Assembly (NCBI GenBank): GCA_910589415.1
Contig: OU342636.1
Location: 44,903,735 to 44,967,734, forward strand
Direction of reading: 5' to 3'
Source: Malachius bipustulatus
Taxonomy: Eukaryota; Arthropoda; Insecta; Coleoptera; Melyridae
Length of the DNA stretch: 64,000 nucleotides
In this document: piece after piece, positions 1 to 14,854 of the stretch
Layout of the letters: every line of letters begins with the position of its first letter
Numbering within the stretch: the first letter of the stretch is position 1
Program-made: the position numbers and the translations under genes
Notes under the pieces: generated by a model
What the model saw: the letters and a program-made list of their open reading frames with translations, nothing else
What the model was told of the DNA's origin: nothing
The model's database searches: none

Positions 1-435
1 AGCAACGAGACTTTCTTGTGAAAAAAGCGAATTTTTTGAATGTTTCATTTATTTCAAGTCAGAAGAGGGACAAGCCCGAACGTGTGTGGAGCACCGCGCC
101 GCATCCCGTTGCTCATTTCAGGGCGGTGTTTTTTCTCTAATCGTCTAGAAGTATAGGTAAAAAGAAATGGGAGTGAAATACCTACATAGGCGGGTGTTTA
201 TGGAAAAACAGAGCACCAACGAATTAATATAAATATATATACAAGATTTATTTATATACTCTAAGGTGTGTACAGTAAAAATAAAAAATAAATCGACACC
301 GTCAACTCGCCTCATCCTCTCTCTTTTACTGAAAACGGTAACGTCAAGTCCAACGTATTTAATTTCCTCTTATGCTTCATATACCTATAGGCCTATAAAA
401 GAAAACATTTTTTACAATCTCCGGCCATGACAGTC

Positions 436-458
436 AATTAATTAATTAATTAATTAAT
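436..458. repeat. (AATT)n microsatellite
   Basis: A short run of attaatta units lies just beyond the stop codon of the kinase's predicted last exon, so it would be in the 3' UTR. Confidence 0.8.
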
Positions 459-461
459 AAA

Positions 462-3302
<2,841 letters not shown>

Positions 3303-4223
3303 ATGAACCCCAAACACATCACCCTGCTCCTCATCCTCGGTTCTCTCTTTGTCCAAACTTCCCCTCAAACGGAGAATCAACTCTTGACGAACTTCCACAA
3401 CAACAAATTCATCGACTACTGCAGCGCGGACATGCAATGCCAAGGCGGCATCCCGAACATCGTCTGCCAGAGAGACTTCAAGTGCTCCCCCGTTGATGGG
3501 ATCAAAATGCGGGACCCAAACTATCGTTTCCGGATCGCTCTCCTGCACGCCCACAACAAATACAGGAACCTCGTCGCCAACGGTTCGGACACCCGCGGCG
3601 GCAACAGCGACGCCTCCAACATGAACGCCCTCTCCTACGACATGGAGCTCGAGACGCTCGCCCAATGCTGGGCCAACCTCTTCGCGGGCTCGCGGTGCAA
3701 CTGCAGCAGCTCCACGGAGTTTCCCGAGGGAACCGGGCAGAACCTCTACTTCTCGTCGGATCTTCGAGACGACGCGGACGCCGTCAAAGCCTGGTACGAT
3801 CAGATCGTCTACACGAGCAGCCGCCTGATTGACGAGTACTTCGAGGACGAGCGCGTCAGGTTTTACGGACACTTCACGCAGCTGGTGCACGCGAAAACCA
3901 CGCACGTCGGATGCGGGAGGGCCACCAAGAGGAACAACGTTTTAGTTGTCTGTAATTACGGGTTGGCGGGGAACGTGCCCGGGTTGGAGGTTTACACCAG
4001 GGGGACGGCTGCTTCCAATTGTTCCATAGAGAGAGGTAGGAAATCTCCTTATTATCCGGCGCTGTGCGGGGATGTCCTGGTACCCTATCAGGCTAGAAGA
4101 AATGGAGTGGTCCCGGTTGTTCGGACGAAGTCCGATTCCGGGAGGACGTCTGGATTGGTCTTGTTGGAGTATTTAAGTGTGTCTTTTATGCAGTTATTGA
4201 AGTTCCATGATGTCAGTCCGTAG
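3303..4223 (+). CDS. Secreted CAP-superfamily protein (antigen 5 / venom allergen-like)
   Basis: This is a 306-residue CAP (CRISP/antigen-5/PR-1) protein encoded in one exon. A hydrophobic N-terminus (LLLILGSLFV, about residues 7-17) is a likely signal peptide cleaved near residue 20. The insect antigen-5 layout is present: an N-terminal Cys-rich stretch (C40, C46, C55, C61), HNKYR at 84-88, EGTGQN near 142-147, the CAP1 signature GHFTQLVHAKTTHVGCG at 189-205, and the CAP2 signature CNYGLAGNVPG at 217-227. The family is extracellular; insect members occur in saliva, venom and haemolymph, and their molecular role is often unknown. The C-terminus (about 284-301, GLVLLEYLSVSFMQLLKF) is unusually hydrophobic and might be a membrane or lipid anchor. 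The bases just before the start (tcaattttag) resemble a splice acceptor, so a 5' UTR intron is possible. GC content is far higher than in the surroundings, as in the neighbouring kinase exons. Confidence 0.9.
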   Translation: MNPKHITLLLILGSLFVQTSPQTENQLLTNFHNNKFIDYCSADMQCQGGIPNIVCQRDFKCSPVDGIKMRDPNYRFRIALLHAHNKYRNLVANGSDTRGGNSDASNMNALSYDMELETLAQCWANLFAGSRCNCSSSTEFPEGTGQNLYFSSDLRDDADAVKAWYDQIVYTSSRLIDEYFEDERVRFYGHFTQLVHAKTTHVGCGRATKRNNVLVVCNYGLAGNVPGLEVYTRGTAASNCSIERGRKSPYYPALCGDVLVPYQARRNGVVPVVRTKSDSGRTSGLVLLEYLSVSFMQLLKFHDVSP

Positions 4224-5963
4224 AGAAAAGTCGAACGAAACATGGAACTAATTAAACATGTTCCATGGTTTATTGAATTAATTCAGTTGTTGATAAGCCC
4301 CTTTCTTGTAAAAAAAGTTTAATCAGGGCATATGTACTGGATAAAGCAGTATTTAACGACATTAAGGGTACAAGTTAAAAGAGGGGTTGAAAAAGGTTTG
4401 TTTTTCCATTATTTATTAGTAAAGTAAAGTAACAATTATTTTCTTACTTCCTCGTTCTGTTTATTTAAATCGCTGACGATTTTCCTGGCTCCTGAAATAT
4501 TAATTTCTCAGGTTCGATGCCCTAAAAACAAAGCGCCGACTACTAATAATAATTATTAATCAATTATTAACAATAGCACGATCACGATTTACGAACGAAA
4601 AACGATTGCAGACAGACAGACAGACAGACAGAAGGATATCCCGGTTTTCCGTAATAAACATTGAAAATCGATTTTCCGGAACCAAGGCAACTAAATGAAA
4701 CTTATAACATCATTAAAATAAAATTCATATAAACTTCCGTCTGGTTTTCGTTTTATTTTTGATATTTATTTTGATAATAATATTTTCGAAAAATTGATTT
4801 TTTTTAAGAATTGGCAGCCCTGATCATGAATCATGATAAAGATCAAACATATTTTTTTTTTAATTAGCTACCTAGTAAATTGTGAAATTATGTAATTTTG
4901 AGCAGCCCCGAGCCGCCACTGCTTTAGTGAAGTTTAAAGGTAATGCCGTGTATTCTGCGCTTTCAGTAGGTACGTCACAACTCAGCTGGCGCTAAAATAA
5001 TTATTAAAATCGATATTTCGTTTCATATTCCTTCAAGATTGTTCTAATTGATTCGTTTCTATTCTACGTTCGGCCGTTATGCCTTTTTTTTTTTGAAAAA
5101 TAACACACCTTCGAACCTGAAATCTAAATGAATGCTCAAAAGTATTTGCATATAATAATTTAACGGTCTCTCGCGACGAAACTATGAGGCACCTGCGAAA
5201 AATAACGAAAGAAAAATTGTGAGAAATTTTCATCTCTACAACTTTCCACCAAAATAGTAACACAAAAAAGGCAAAAAAGGGCCAAAAAAACCCCTGCACA
5301 AATCTCTTTTTTAGAAAACATCCATTATGGAAGTGCGCCTTGTGAATAATTTAAGAATTTAGTTTAAGTAGGTAATTCCATCTAATTAAGCATTAATAAA
5401 ATAAAATATTAAAAAGAAAAGTGTAATTTAATTTTCTAGTTATGGCATAGGAGGACATGCACATTGCACAGAGTTCAGTTGGAGGTTAATTGATTTGGGA
5501 AAGAATGAGAAAGGCGGTTGCTTGTTTAGCGGAAATCGCATGTCTTAAGCTGTCATTAGATTCAACTTTAACCACAAACCGACCAATAATGGTACATAAT
5601 AATAATGCTCCATCTTTTAGCTAAGTTTCCACGAATCGTCATTGTCAATAAATACACCATGCATCAGAATACCTACACGAACGAAAAGCTGAAAATCCGT
5701 TCCGTGACATCGCAGATGAGCTACATCTACCTATATTATTATTATTTTAAATTATGACCGAATAATCGATGTTTCAGAGCAGCCCATTTAAGAAAGCAGA
5801 TCCTGCCTACCCATTTCAGTATTTTCAGACATTTCAGCGATAAGTCCACCTTCAAATTTAATATTATAACAAAAATTTACTTATCTCTTTTTTGCAGCGT
5901 CCTAATCAGTTTTTTTACTTATTTAATTTATTGATTTTGTTTAAATTTATTATCATTACTTAT
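4224..5963. other. AT-rich non-coding stretch
   Basis: I see no credible gene here. It holds an attaaa word at about 4251 that could serve the CAP gene as a poly(A) signal, a (GACA)n microsatellite at about 4612-4631, and poly-A/poly-T runs. Open frames near 5033-5299 have no coding character. Confidence 0.6.
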
Positions 5964-6225
5964 GGGGTGATTCTACATGAAAAAATAATGACAGTTTGCT
6001 ATAAAAAATCTTAGTGGCGTACCATTTTTTTTTCAAAAAAAAAAAAATTGAGATCATTACCTGTATGCGCGCCACTGATGAACATAAAATTCTTAATTGC
6101 ATGTCAAAAAATACGCCATAACTTCCTCTTAAAACCCACCGAATTTCATTTGCATATCTCGACCGGTTTTAGAGCAAATAAATAAATCTAAAATGAAATG
6201 AAATGAATAAATGTAGAATCACCCC
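5964..6225. mobile_element. Short TIR element (MITE-like, 262 bp)
   Basis: The ends are a 15-bp inverted repeat: ggggtgattctacat at 5964-5978 and its exact complement at 6211-6225. The interior is AT-rich and non-coding and contains two words related to the gtggcgta / gcgccac words of the next element. No coding capacity or clear target duplication is visible. Confidence 0.6.
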
Positions 6226-6489
6226 CTGAAGTTTGTCGCACTTATTTACTAACACCCTGTATATATTTTTATTATACAAAGTGTATCATAAATGCACCGA
6301 CAAACTTTCAGGGGTAGTAGGGGGCGTCAAAACAAACATTTCTTTCTCATACACATTTTACCAAAAATGTTTCGTTTTCGAGATTCACCAGGGTGTTAAA
6401 ATTGGAAAAAATATACATTTTGGTTATTATAACTCGTTTAAATTTGAGCCGATTTTGATGAAAGTCCGCATGAACAATTAACAAACAAA

Positions 6490-6995
6490 GACGTTCAATT
6501 TTGCTATTTAGGGTTTTGTAAATGTCTCCCAGTGGCGTAGGTATTCAGGGTTTTTTATTTTTCCCCCTGTTTCCTTCCCTATCTTTTACGCCACTGACTT
6601 TACTGCAAATACCAAAACGTTATCCAATGGCCCATGCATTTTAGAACAAAAAAGCATCCTTTAGTTTTTTTTTTCAAATACGGCGCACCGTTTTTGAGAT
6701 ATCTGTAGTTTCCTCGGGCAATGTCACTAATCATTAAGAACAATCGATTATTAGTTTCAATAAAAATGGCCCAACATCATCTTACAAAACTTCAAATATC
6801 TCAAAAACGGGGCGTCATATTGAAAAAATTAAGAAATATTTTTTTGTTCTAAAATACGCGGTCTATTCAATAACGTTTCTGAATCTCGAATAAAGTGAGT
6901 GGTGTAAAAGATAGAGAGGGAAAAGCGGCGCCAACCCTGAATATCTACGCCACTGGAAGAAATCTGCGAAACCTGAAATAGCCAAATTGAAGAGC
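6490..6995. mobile_element. Inner foldback with CAGTGGCGTAG ends
   Basis: This is an imperfect palindrome centred near 6742. Within each arm is the word cagtggcgtag (6530-6540, and its complement at 6945-6955). CAGTGGCGTA is a typical hAT-type terminus, but homologous arm sequence continues outside it (ttcaattttgctattt opposite aaatagccaaattgaa), and I see no 8-bp target duplication next to it. Superfamily assignment is therefore tentative. Confidence 0.6.
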
Positions 6996-7007
6996 TCTGT
7001 TTGCTTA

Positions 7008-7903
7008 TACAGGGTGGGCCACGGTATACGAAACGGAAGATTATGACCGTGTGTCTGGATTTTAGGATCTTTTTATTTTTGGAGTGGATAGAGACCCGGC
7101 AGAGGTACATTTTAAAATTATATTCATAATGTACAGTTAGTCCCAAAAGCATAAAACATATCAAAGTTATGTTTTTTTAAACGGAATGCATGATGGAATG
7201 GAATGCAAAATGTTATTGCATTTTTAGATTGCCTGGGAAGAGAAAATAAGATTGGCTTTTACAGTTGGTGTTTAAATTCAGAAGTTTTTGAGTTATAAAC
7301 AAGTGAAAATCGTCATTTTTCAAGTCAAGGCCCTGTACAACGAAAACGACTGAAGATAGAGAAAAACGGCTTACATGTCTCTATTTTAACTTTTTATGTA
7401 CTATCCTATGGTATAGAAACATTTGTGCTTTCTTTGATTTTTTTATTTGGCGACGCGTGGAGAAATCTCAGAATTTTTCAAATTTTTTATCACCCTGTAT
7501 AAACATTTCATCTACATCATTGGATAGTACATGAAAAGTTAAAATAGGGACATGTAAGCCGTTTTTCTCTATCTTAAGCCGTTTTCCTTGTACAGGGCCT
7601 TGAACTTGAAAAATGACGATTTTCACTTGTTTATAACTCAAAAACTTCTGAATTTAAACACCAACTGTAGAAGCCAATCTTATTTTCTCTTCTCAGACAA
7701 TCTAAAAATGCAACAACATAGGAGCATTCCATTTAAAAAAACATAACTTTGATATGTTTTATGCTTTTGGGACACCTGTACATTATGAATATAATTTTAA
7801 AACGTACCTCTGCCGGGTCTCTATCCACTCAAAAATAAAAAGATCCTAAAATCCAGAGACACGGCCATAATCTCCCGTTTCGTATACCGTGGCTCACCCT
7901 GTA
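7008..7903. mobile_element. 896-bp foldback element with TACAGGGTG ends
   Basis: The two halves are long inverted copies of each other around a centre near 7455. The left half runs from tacagggtgggccacggtat and the right half ends in its near complement. Several blocks pair, for example the cataaaacatatcaaagtta block and the gagttataaacaagtg block. The inner blocks resemble those of the foldback at 50640-51345, so the two belong to one family. Open frames inside (for example 6829-7164) are fortuitous. Confidence 0.75.
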
Positions 7904-8062
7904 TAATTGCTCATGCTGAATTTCATAAAAATCGGTTCAAATTTACACGAGAACACCTTGGTGTATCTCGGAAAGGAACGTTTTTGGACAAAAATGATTA
8001 TTGAGAAAAAAATGTTTGTTTTAACACCCTCCTACTACCCCTAAAAATTTGTCGGTTTATTT

Positions 8063-8996
8063 ATTTATTTATTTATGTAGAGCACTTTCATCAGCAGGGT
8101 GAAAAATCAAGAAATGCAGGAGGTCAGGAATCGCTACTGTCGCAAGTCGCAATATAATAAAGTTACAGAAATACCTAGAAATAAAAATAGGAACAAAAAA
8201 TAAAAATTAAAATCGAAATCACATAAATCGTACTATAAAGAAATCAGCTGCAGTGGTCGCTCATTTACATTTATTTCAAAAATGTAGTTTGCAGTAGTTG
8301 TAGACACGATAGAAAATGGGCGGAAACACGGATACGAGAGAGGTGGGGTAGGCAACGTGCATTGCGTGTCTATGCTCCACTGGTCAGGTCAGTCTATAAT
8401 AATAGCTGAGTAGGTAATAGTAATGACCATTATTATTATTATTATTGTTACAAAGGGGAATGACCTCCGCTGCGAACTTTACAGTTCCATCCATTCCATT
8501 GACTCGCTTTTCTTTCCGCGGGATCCGGATAAGTTTCTTCCGGAGTTATTGGATTTATCGATTCTCTCTTTTTTCTAATACTTCGCAATTTTGATTTTTT
8601 TCTCGGGCCCCTTTCCTTTTTTTTGCACTGCACGAGTGCAATCATTATTTAGACTCCCTTCACATTGCGATTATTTTATGATAGCCATCAATTTTTTACC
8701 AATTTGGTCTTTTAGCGCATGCAACTTTTAATTTTTTTTTCGTCTAGTTTTACCGCCTTACTGGTTGCAACGTTGATCGAAGGACCAATTAATGGTTGAA
8801 ACTAGACACAGCGTGCAATTTTTTTCAACAAAATACATCATTTTGACTTGTTTTTTTTTTTCTAATGTCACCCCCTCGCTTTTGAGCCCTTTAACGCTTT
8901 AACACGGATTTTTTACATAGGGTACATATAATTTTTTTTTCAAATAACAAAAAATAATTAAAAAAACATAATATTTTGAAATAAAAGATGTTTATA
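8063..8996. other. AT-rich non-coding stretch before the mariner
   Basis: A (TTTA)n run sits at about 8058-8080, followed by AT-rich DNA with poly-T tracts. I see no gene; the frame at 8448-8645 is lysine/arginine-rich chance coding. Confidence 0.5.
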
Positions 8997-10288
8997 CGAG
9001 GGTAATTTGAAAAGTTTCCGGCCTTTTGAAGAAAAACACATAATTCAAGCCAAACAAAAATTTATTTCTCGACATAGCCTCCACGCAAGTCAATACATTT
9101 GGTCAAACGCTTTTCCCAACCCTTCAGGCCATCAGAAAAAAATTCTTTAGGTAAACCTGAAAAATACAGATTTACTGCCTCTTCAACTTCGGTGTTTGAC
9201 CCATATTTTTTCCCATCCAGAAATTTTTTCAAGTTGGGGGACAAAAAAAGTCCCTCGGAGCTAGGTCTGGTGAGTAGGGTGGGTCTTGAAGCAATTCGAA
9301 CTTCAATTCGTCCAATTTCGCCATTGCGACCATACACGTGTGGACTCGCGCGTTGTCCTGATGAAACAGCACCTTCTTCCTCGCCACGTGTGGTCGTTTC
9401 TTCTTGAGTTCCGTCTTCAATTGGTCCAGCAACGCAGCGTAATAGGGTCCGTTAATGGTTTTACCTTTTTGAATGTAATCAACCATAATTACTCTACGAC
9501 TGTCCCAAAAAACTGTCGCCATAACTTTTCCGGCAGAAAGAACGACCTTCGCCTTCTTCGGAGCTGGTTCCCCCACCTCAATCCACTGCATTGACTGTTG
9601 TTTAGTCTCCGGAGTATGGTGATGGATCCAGGTTTCGTCGACAGTAATTAATCGGCGCAAAAACTCAGTAGGATTCTTTTGGAACAGCTGAAGAGTTTCG
9701 CGCGACATGTCCATCCGTACGCGCTTTTGGTCGATCGTCAACAAACGCGGCACCCATCGCGCGGATAATTTTCTCATGCATAAATCTTCATGTAAAATTT
9801 TATGCACCCGTTCAGTTGATATCCCACAAGCCTCAGCAATTTCCCTAATGGTTAATCGGAGATCTTCCATCACGGTTGTGTGCACTAAACTGACAATATC
9901 TTCCGTGGAAACAGTTTTTGGACGACCAGCACGTTCATCGTCAAAAATGCTTCTACGACCGCGTTTGAACTCGGCCACCCAATGTTTCACGGTTGTAAAT
10001 GAGGGTGACGATTCACCATACACGGAATCTAACTCTTCTTTCACTTCCCGAGTTTTTTTCCCTTTCAAATACAGGAACTTTATCACCGCGCGATACTCGA
10101 TTTTATCCATTGTCGTTAACAAACGTCACCTGTCAACTTTGGAAGGGTACCATGTGTTTTGTACTGATCGGAATGACTTGAAATTTTTATGGCATACATA
10201 TGTAAAGGCCCTCTATTGGTTCGCAAGAGAACTTGAATGCACCATGACTCTTTGTCGGTAAGGACGGAAACTTTTCAAATTACCCTCG
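8997..10288 (-). mobile_element. Tc1/mariner-superfamily transposon (mariner), complete ends
   Basis: The ends are inverted repeats starting cgagggtaatttgaaaagtt. The first 24 bases are identical on both sides and the similarity runs to about 28. Each end is flanked by TA (8995-8996 and 10289-10290), the usual mariner target. At 1,292 bp it has the length of a full Mos1-type element. It encodes one transposase on the minus strand with a single frameshift. Confidence 0.93.
9062..10110 (-). pseudogene. Mos1-like mariner transposase, one-base frameshift
   Basis: This is a DD34D cut-and-paste transposase. I chose the start at 10110 (MDKIEYRAV), as in related mariners; an in-frame ATG also lies at 10122. 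The N-terminal helix-turn-helix region includes GRPKTV and ISTERVHKIL. The linker motif WVPRLLT follows. The catalytic aspartates are in TVDETWIHH, LFHQDNARVHT and YSPDLAPRD, with 34 residues between the second and third. Right after the third Asp the T-run has 7 T's (A's at 9243-9249 on the plus strand), one fewer than the frame needs. The first frame therefore stops near 9229, while the C-terminal part (SPNLKKFLDGKK to GGYVEK) continues in the next frame to the TAA at 9062. No other break is visible. Confidence 0.9.
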
Positions 10289-12370
10289 TAGTTGAATAAT
10301 TACATTTTTGGAAATTTGGGGGTTCAGGAACCATAATTTCTCGTCACAACCGGGTTTTTCCCGATTTGTTCAATTGAACAACCTTGATAAATGGAACTAA
10401 TCAAACGGAATAAACAAATGGACAACAGTTCAAGGGCCTATAAGTAAAAAAAAAGAATTGTGCGTTTATGTAAGTCATTTTTGATATTTTATTTTTGAAG
10501 AACGAAAAAACTTTTGTAGACAAAATTCACATTTCCCAAAACAAAATTCGCATTTGGGTGTTCGATTTTACATTTTCCAAAGTATTTAATTAAAAATTGA
10601 AAAAATCTGTGGGTGGATAAAATGAAAAAAGTAACGGCAGGACTATAACGTGGACCGACGATGGAAAAACGATCTCTGGACAAAACAACTCTCTGGTGGA
10701 CTTTCATGAACCTATAAAAAAAAGGTTCAACGAATGCGTGCAAAAAAAAAAAACGAAAAAATTGAAGAAAAATTCGCCTTCGGAGCCCCCGCTGAATAAA
10801 ACTGAAACCAAAATTGCATCCAACTCCGATAAAACGCGACCTCTATTATTATAATACGGTTTTGTAATAGTAATTAATTGTCAAATATGAATAAAAAATT
10901 AATAAATACATTGAGGCATGTGACATGTTGTGTGCTATTTTGTGCTCTATTATTTTAATTAGGTATTCTTACTTACTGGTAAGTAAAAAATCCGAGCATC
11001 CTTCCGGGAATTATTCTCATTATATCCCTTCGATTAATTGTTTTTATTTATCGGACATGTCTGTAATAAGAGTGACGTTGCTAGGACCCATAATAATATT
11101 GTTGTGCATGCAGGTGATACGGCGCTTGCTTCGTGCTGGCAACCTCACCTGCCTGGCTCCGGCTCGACTGCGCTTAAACTTAGAACTGGAGAAAGGGAAC
11201 AATCATGGACTTGCTAATCGAGGGTCGGGAAATGAGTTCGATTAATACAGGACCGCCTTCTGGGAAATTCGATTTTATATTCATTTTCTAACGCGCTTTT
11301 TTTCCAGGCCCCGTTTATTTACGCTGCTCAGATGGCGTAAAAAAGTAAAACAGACTGAATGAAAAAATCCACTTTACGGACTGTTTAAAAGACTTTCTAC
11401 CATTGCCAAATTTTTGAAAATGTGACATTGCAAATCAAAAAGTGTGAGACAGACGGTAATATAAACGTTCTCGACCCCTAAATTTAAACCCCTTCAATTT
11501 TTCTCAATTTATGAAGTTGCCTCGGATCTCGAAATTCATTTAGACCGAGTTAAACAATTTCAACTCCTTTGATTTTTCTCTTTGGATCATCCTGTGAAAA
11601 TCAATTTTGTAAAAATGTGGGATATTTTCCGGAAATTTTTTCGACGTCTTCCCTATTTTAGAAACACCATAAGTGTGAGGGGGCTGGGATCGTCTCTCGT
11701 TGAAAAATAAACTGGTGAAACGTTTTCAATTCCTAAAGATTAATCCCTTCGGTTTTTCTCATTTTATGAAGTTGCGAGGTTGATAGTATGACCTGAATCA
11801 TAAAGAGATAACGTGGCGACACATTAATTTGTTCTAAGAATTCTCGAAAATTCGTTTTTCCCAAAGGCCCGGTTAACTCGATTTTTTTTGCAACATCCGG
11901 TCAGCTCTAAAATTCGTTTTTTGCAAAATCCGGTCAGCTCGATTTTTTTACAAAGATCAATTAATTGACATATTATCCTGACATAGTTAAAAAAATATCC
12001 TGATAAAAAAACGAAAATTAATTGTACGTAGGTAAGTATGTACCATAAAACGACTTATTTTATTTCAACAATAATTTTTTCTAGAAATATAAAAAAAATC
12101 ACAAAAGAAGACGAAAATCAATTTTTTCAACCGTTTACCTGAAAAGCATCAAGTCAAACAGAAACAAGTGCGTCCCTGTACGACGCGGCGTTCTATGACG
12201 TACTCCCACAGGTGAGTTTTCTTTCACCTATCACGCAAACGTCCGCCAATATTTACCTCTCTGTAGCTTTGGTCTTTCCAGTGTCGCCAGTCGCCTATTT
12301 AACCGCATTCATTGCCGAACTTTCAATATACATATTTATGTACCTACGACCTACGAACCTTTATACAAAG
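10289..12370. other. AT-rich non-coding stretch
   Basis: I see no supportable gene. Near 11850-11960 a phrase of about 45 bp (aattcgtttt ... ccggtcagctc) occurs twice in near tandem. The frame at 10925-11245 lacks recognisable domains or splice context. Confidence 0.5.
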
Positions 12371-12785
12371 TGTCCCAGAATAACTAAAACTATCCATAAT
12401 TTACAGGCGTGATAAGGGACATCCAAAACATTTTTTTACAAACATGTATCCCAAAATGTCTGGTTTTCAAGATTATTTTACACTTTTGTTCTGGTTGAGT
12501 GGCTAAAAATACAATTTTTTGGTTTCTGAATATTTTTGCGTATGTTACTTGTTTTCGAGAAAAAAATTAAAGCCGCTTTAATGCTCGTCGTAAAAAGCCG
12601 ACTTTAAAATCGGCTTGAGGATCTTTGAAATATTAAAAAAAAAATCGTTTTTTTATTAAACTTCAACCCTGTATTTTGAAAACCAGACATTTTAGGACAC
12701 GTTCAAGTATAGAAAAAATAATGGTTTTGATGTCCCCTCCCGATCTTATCATGCCTCGAAATTATGAACAGTTATTCTGGGCTGT
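12371..12785. mobile_element. Foldback element
   Basis: The left arm starts tgtcccagaataact (about 12371) and the right arm ends agttattctggg (about 12782). Internal blocks pair too, for example aaaatgtctggttttc with gaaaaccagacatttt. At the centre (about 12560-12620) lies a smaller hairpin built from agccgactttaaaatcggct-like words. The sequence is non-coding. Confidence 0.65.
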
Positions 12786-14854
12786 AGAAGGCGAGAGGGT
12801 GTCCATTATATAACATGACAAAAAATGCCTTAAGTTTATCTGCAACATTCTTGGCGCATTTTTTTCGCTGATGAATATAAATTTGTAATAAAAAATTAGG
12901 GTCATTAAAATTTTAAAGTTATCCCTATTCCCTCGCAAGGGTTGAGGGGTGCAGAGCGGTTTTTGTATTCAATAAGCCATGTCGCCCTCCAAACAAAAGC
13001 ACTTTTGTAAAAAAAAAAAATTCCTCGGATTGCTGTCTCTCCGAGATTTTGAGAAAAATTTACAAAATCAAATTTCCTCGACGATAGCGCCATCTATGAT
13101 TAAGCGCAAAAAAAAAGTTTCAGGTAAATCTAACGAAATTTCTGATAAAATAGATGAGGAAAAAATCCGTAAGATCGAGAGAATTATTTTTAAGTTATTA
13201 TTGTTTGTTTTTTTTTTTTAATAAAAATTATCTAGTATTTCTGAGATATTGGAAAAACCATCGGTCGTAGAGGAAAATGATGCGAGTGAAAGTTTTGCGC
13301 GATAAAAAGACCTACAAATCGAGACTTGTTAAATTAAAATTGGATGACACATAAAAAAGCTATTGCAAAAAAAAAACATGAAAACTGTTATGGTTGTACC
13401 TTTGCAACAATTTTTTGTAATCATTCAAAATGTGCAATAGTTTCAGTTTTTTTTTTTAAGAAAAAAATCCTATTTGTTTATCCAGAAACACGCAGAAAAC
13501 CGCCAACTTTGACCACTTTCACAGTTTCCAATTTTTAATAAAAAAAAAAATAAGTCATTTTAAAGCTAAACAGCCTAAAATAATAATTTAAAGTGTTTTT
13601 TTTGTAAATTTATGGACCGTTCGCAATTTTTTTTGCTTATATCGTCTATTTTTAAGGTAATCTGCCCCCTATATAGAAATCTACCTAAAAATCAGAGTGA
13701 GTGATAATGCACCACAACCGTATTTAATAATCAAAAAATATCAGAAAGCTGGTTCAGAGACAAGAATTTTTTTAAATTAATATACCTAAATGAATAATAA
13801 TTAATTAACTGCAGTCGCTCTATTTCATGACGTCACGATTCATATCGTTCGTGGGACGATTTGAAATGATCGATCAAAAAAAAATGCAATTCCAGCACCA
13901 TCACGACTATTTTCGGAACGGAGTTTCTACTTCGGGAAATTGATTTCGAATAATCGCAGAAGTTTAATGAGGTTGTAGGTTTATAAATAGACAGGAACCT
14001 ATCACCCCCAACTTTTACCCACAATCCCACCCCCAACTCAACTTCTATTCCATAATGAATAAGACTTTATAATAATTAATAATTTTAGGCCTAATTTTGA
14101 ATATTTCGGTTTTAATAGAGTTCGAGTAAACTAAAAATTTGGGCACTTACCCACCAAAATAATTCCAGGGGAATCAAAATATGAGCTTCACTGCCACTTT
14201 TGTTTCAAATTATTATCGATCGTAATACGAATTTGCTATTAGACAATAGAAATAGAAAATATTTTGGTTATTTTAATAAAAAGTTCCTGTAAATGTAAGC
14301 TACTTTTGACACTTATCAAATATTTATGGCATATTTATGACACAGAAATGTTTTGACATTTCTACTTGTTGGTTGTTCGATCATCAAATTAATTATTATT
14401 ATTATTATTATTGTTAGCAGATTCACAGAATAGGTACAATCAGAATATAAACTTCAATAAAAATACCGAGTTCGCGCATCTACTCGACGCATAGAGATCC
14501 GCCATGATTTGAGATGAGCTTTCATTAGTTTTTAATGCGGGCCCACAGAATAGAATTGTACCTACTCTGTGGCGGGCCTGCGTTTCTACTCTGAAGCAAT
14601 GGGCGCTAGAGGTGTGGCTTGTCTCTAAAAGATCAAATCTTCTGATACAAGATACAATCTTCTGATTGTATCTATTCTGTGGCAGATTCACAGATAAGTC
14701 GACCTTTGAATGAGTTTTTAAGATTTTTTTTCATATCAGTCACCTTTTTAAAAATATCATTCCAAGAGAGAACCGTGAAAGTTTCAGATGTCTATTGTAA
14801 GAATTAAAAAAATGGCAAGAGATTTAATAATTAATATCGTTAAAAATTCTATAT
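12786..14854. other. AT-rich non-coding stretch with short inverted repeats
   Basis: No gene is recognised. It contains poly-A/T runs and an ATT microsatellite near 14393-14412. At 14420-14690 are several copies of the word cacagaatag and its complement ctattctgtgg, probably from a decayed inverted-repeat element. Frames at 12979-13538 are low-complexity lysine/phenylalanine runs. Confidence 0.5.

Larger units (their letters stand above)
6296..8062. mobile_element. Outer foldback element split by nested insertions
   Basis: The left arm, about 6296-6480 (accgacaaactttcaggggt and following), pairs with the right arm, about 7904-8062 (ending acccctaaaaatttgtcggt). Matching inner blocks include the ctcgtttaaatttgagccga region opposite atcggttcaaatttacacga. 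Between the arms lie two further inverted-repeat units (6490-6995 and 7008-7903), so this is probably an older foldback element that received later insertions. There is no coding capacity. Confidence 0.7.

Noticed and set aside
6829..7164. Minus-strand frame of 111 aa
   Set aside because: It lies across two foldback elements and reads through their arms; no protein similarity.
10925..11245. 106-aa plus-strand frame with a hydrophobic start
   Set aside because: No recognisable domain or splice context, and AT-rich leucine/isoleucine runs are expected by chance here.
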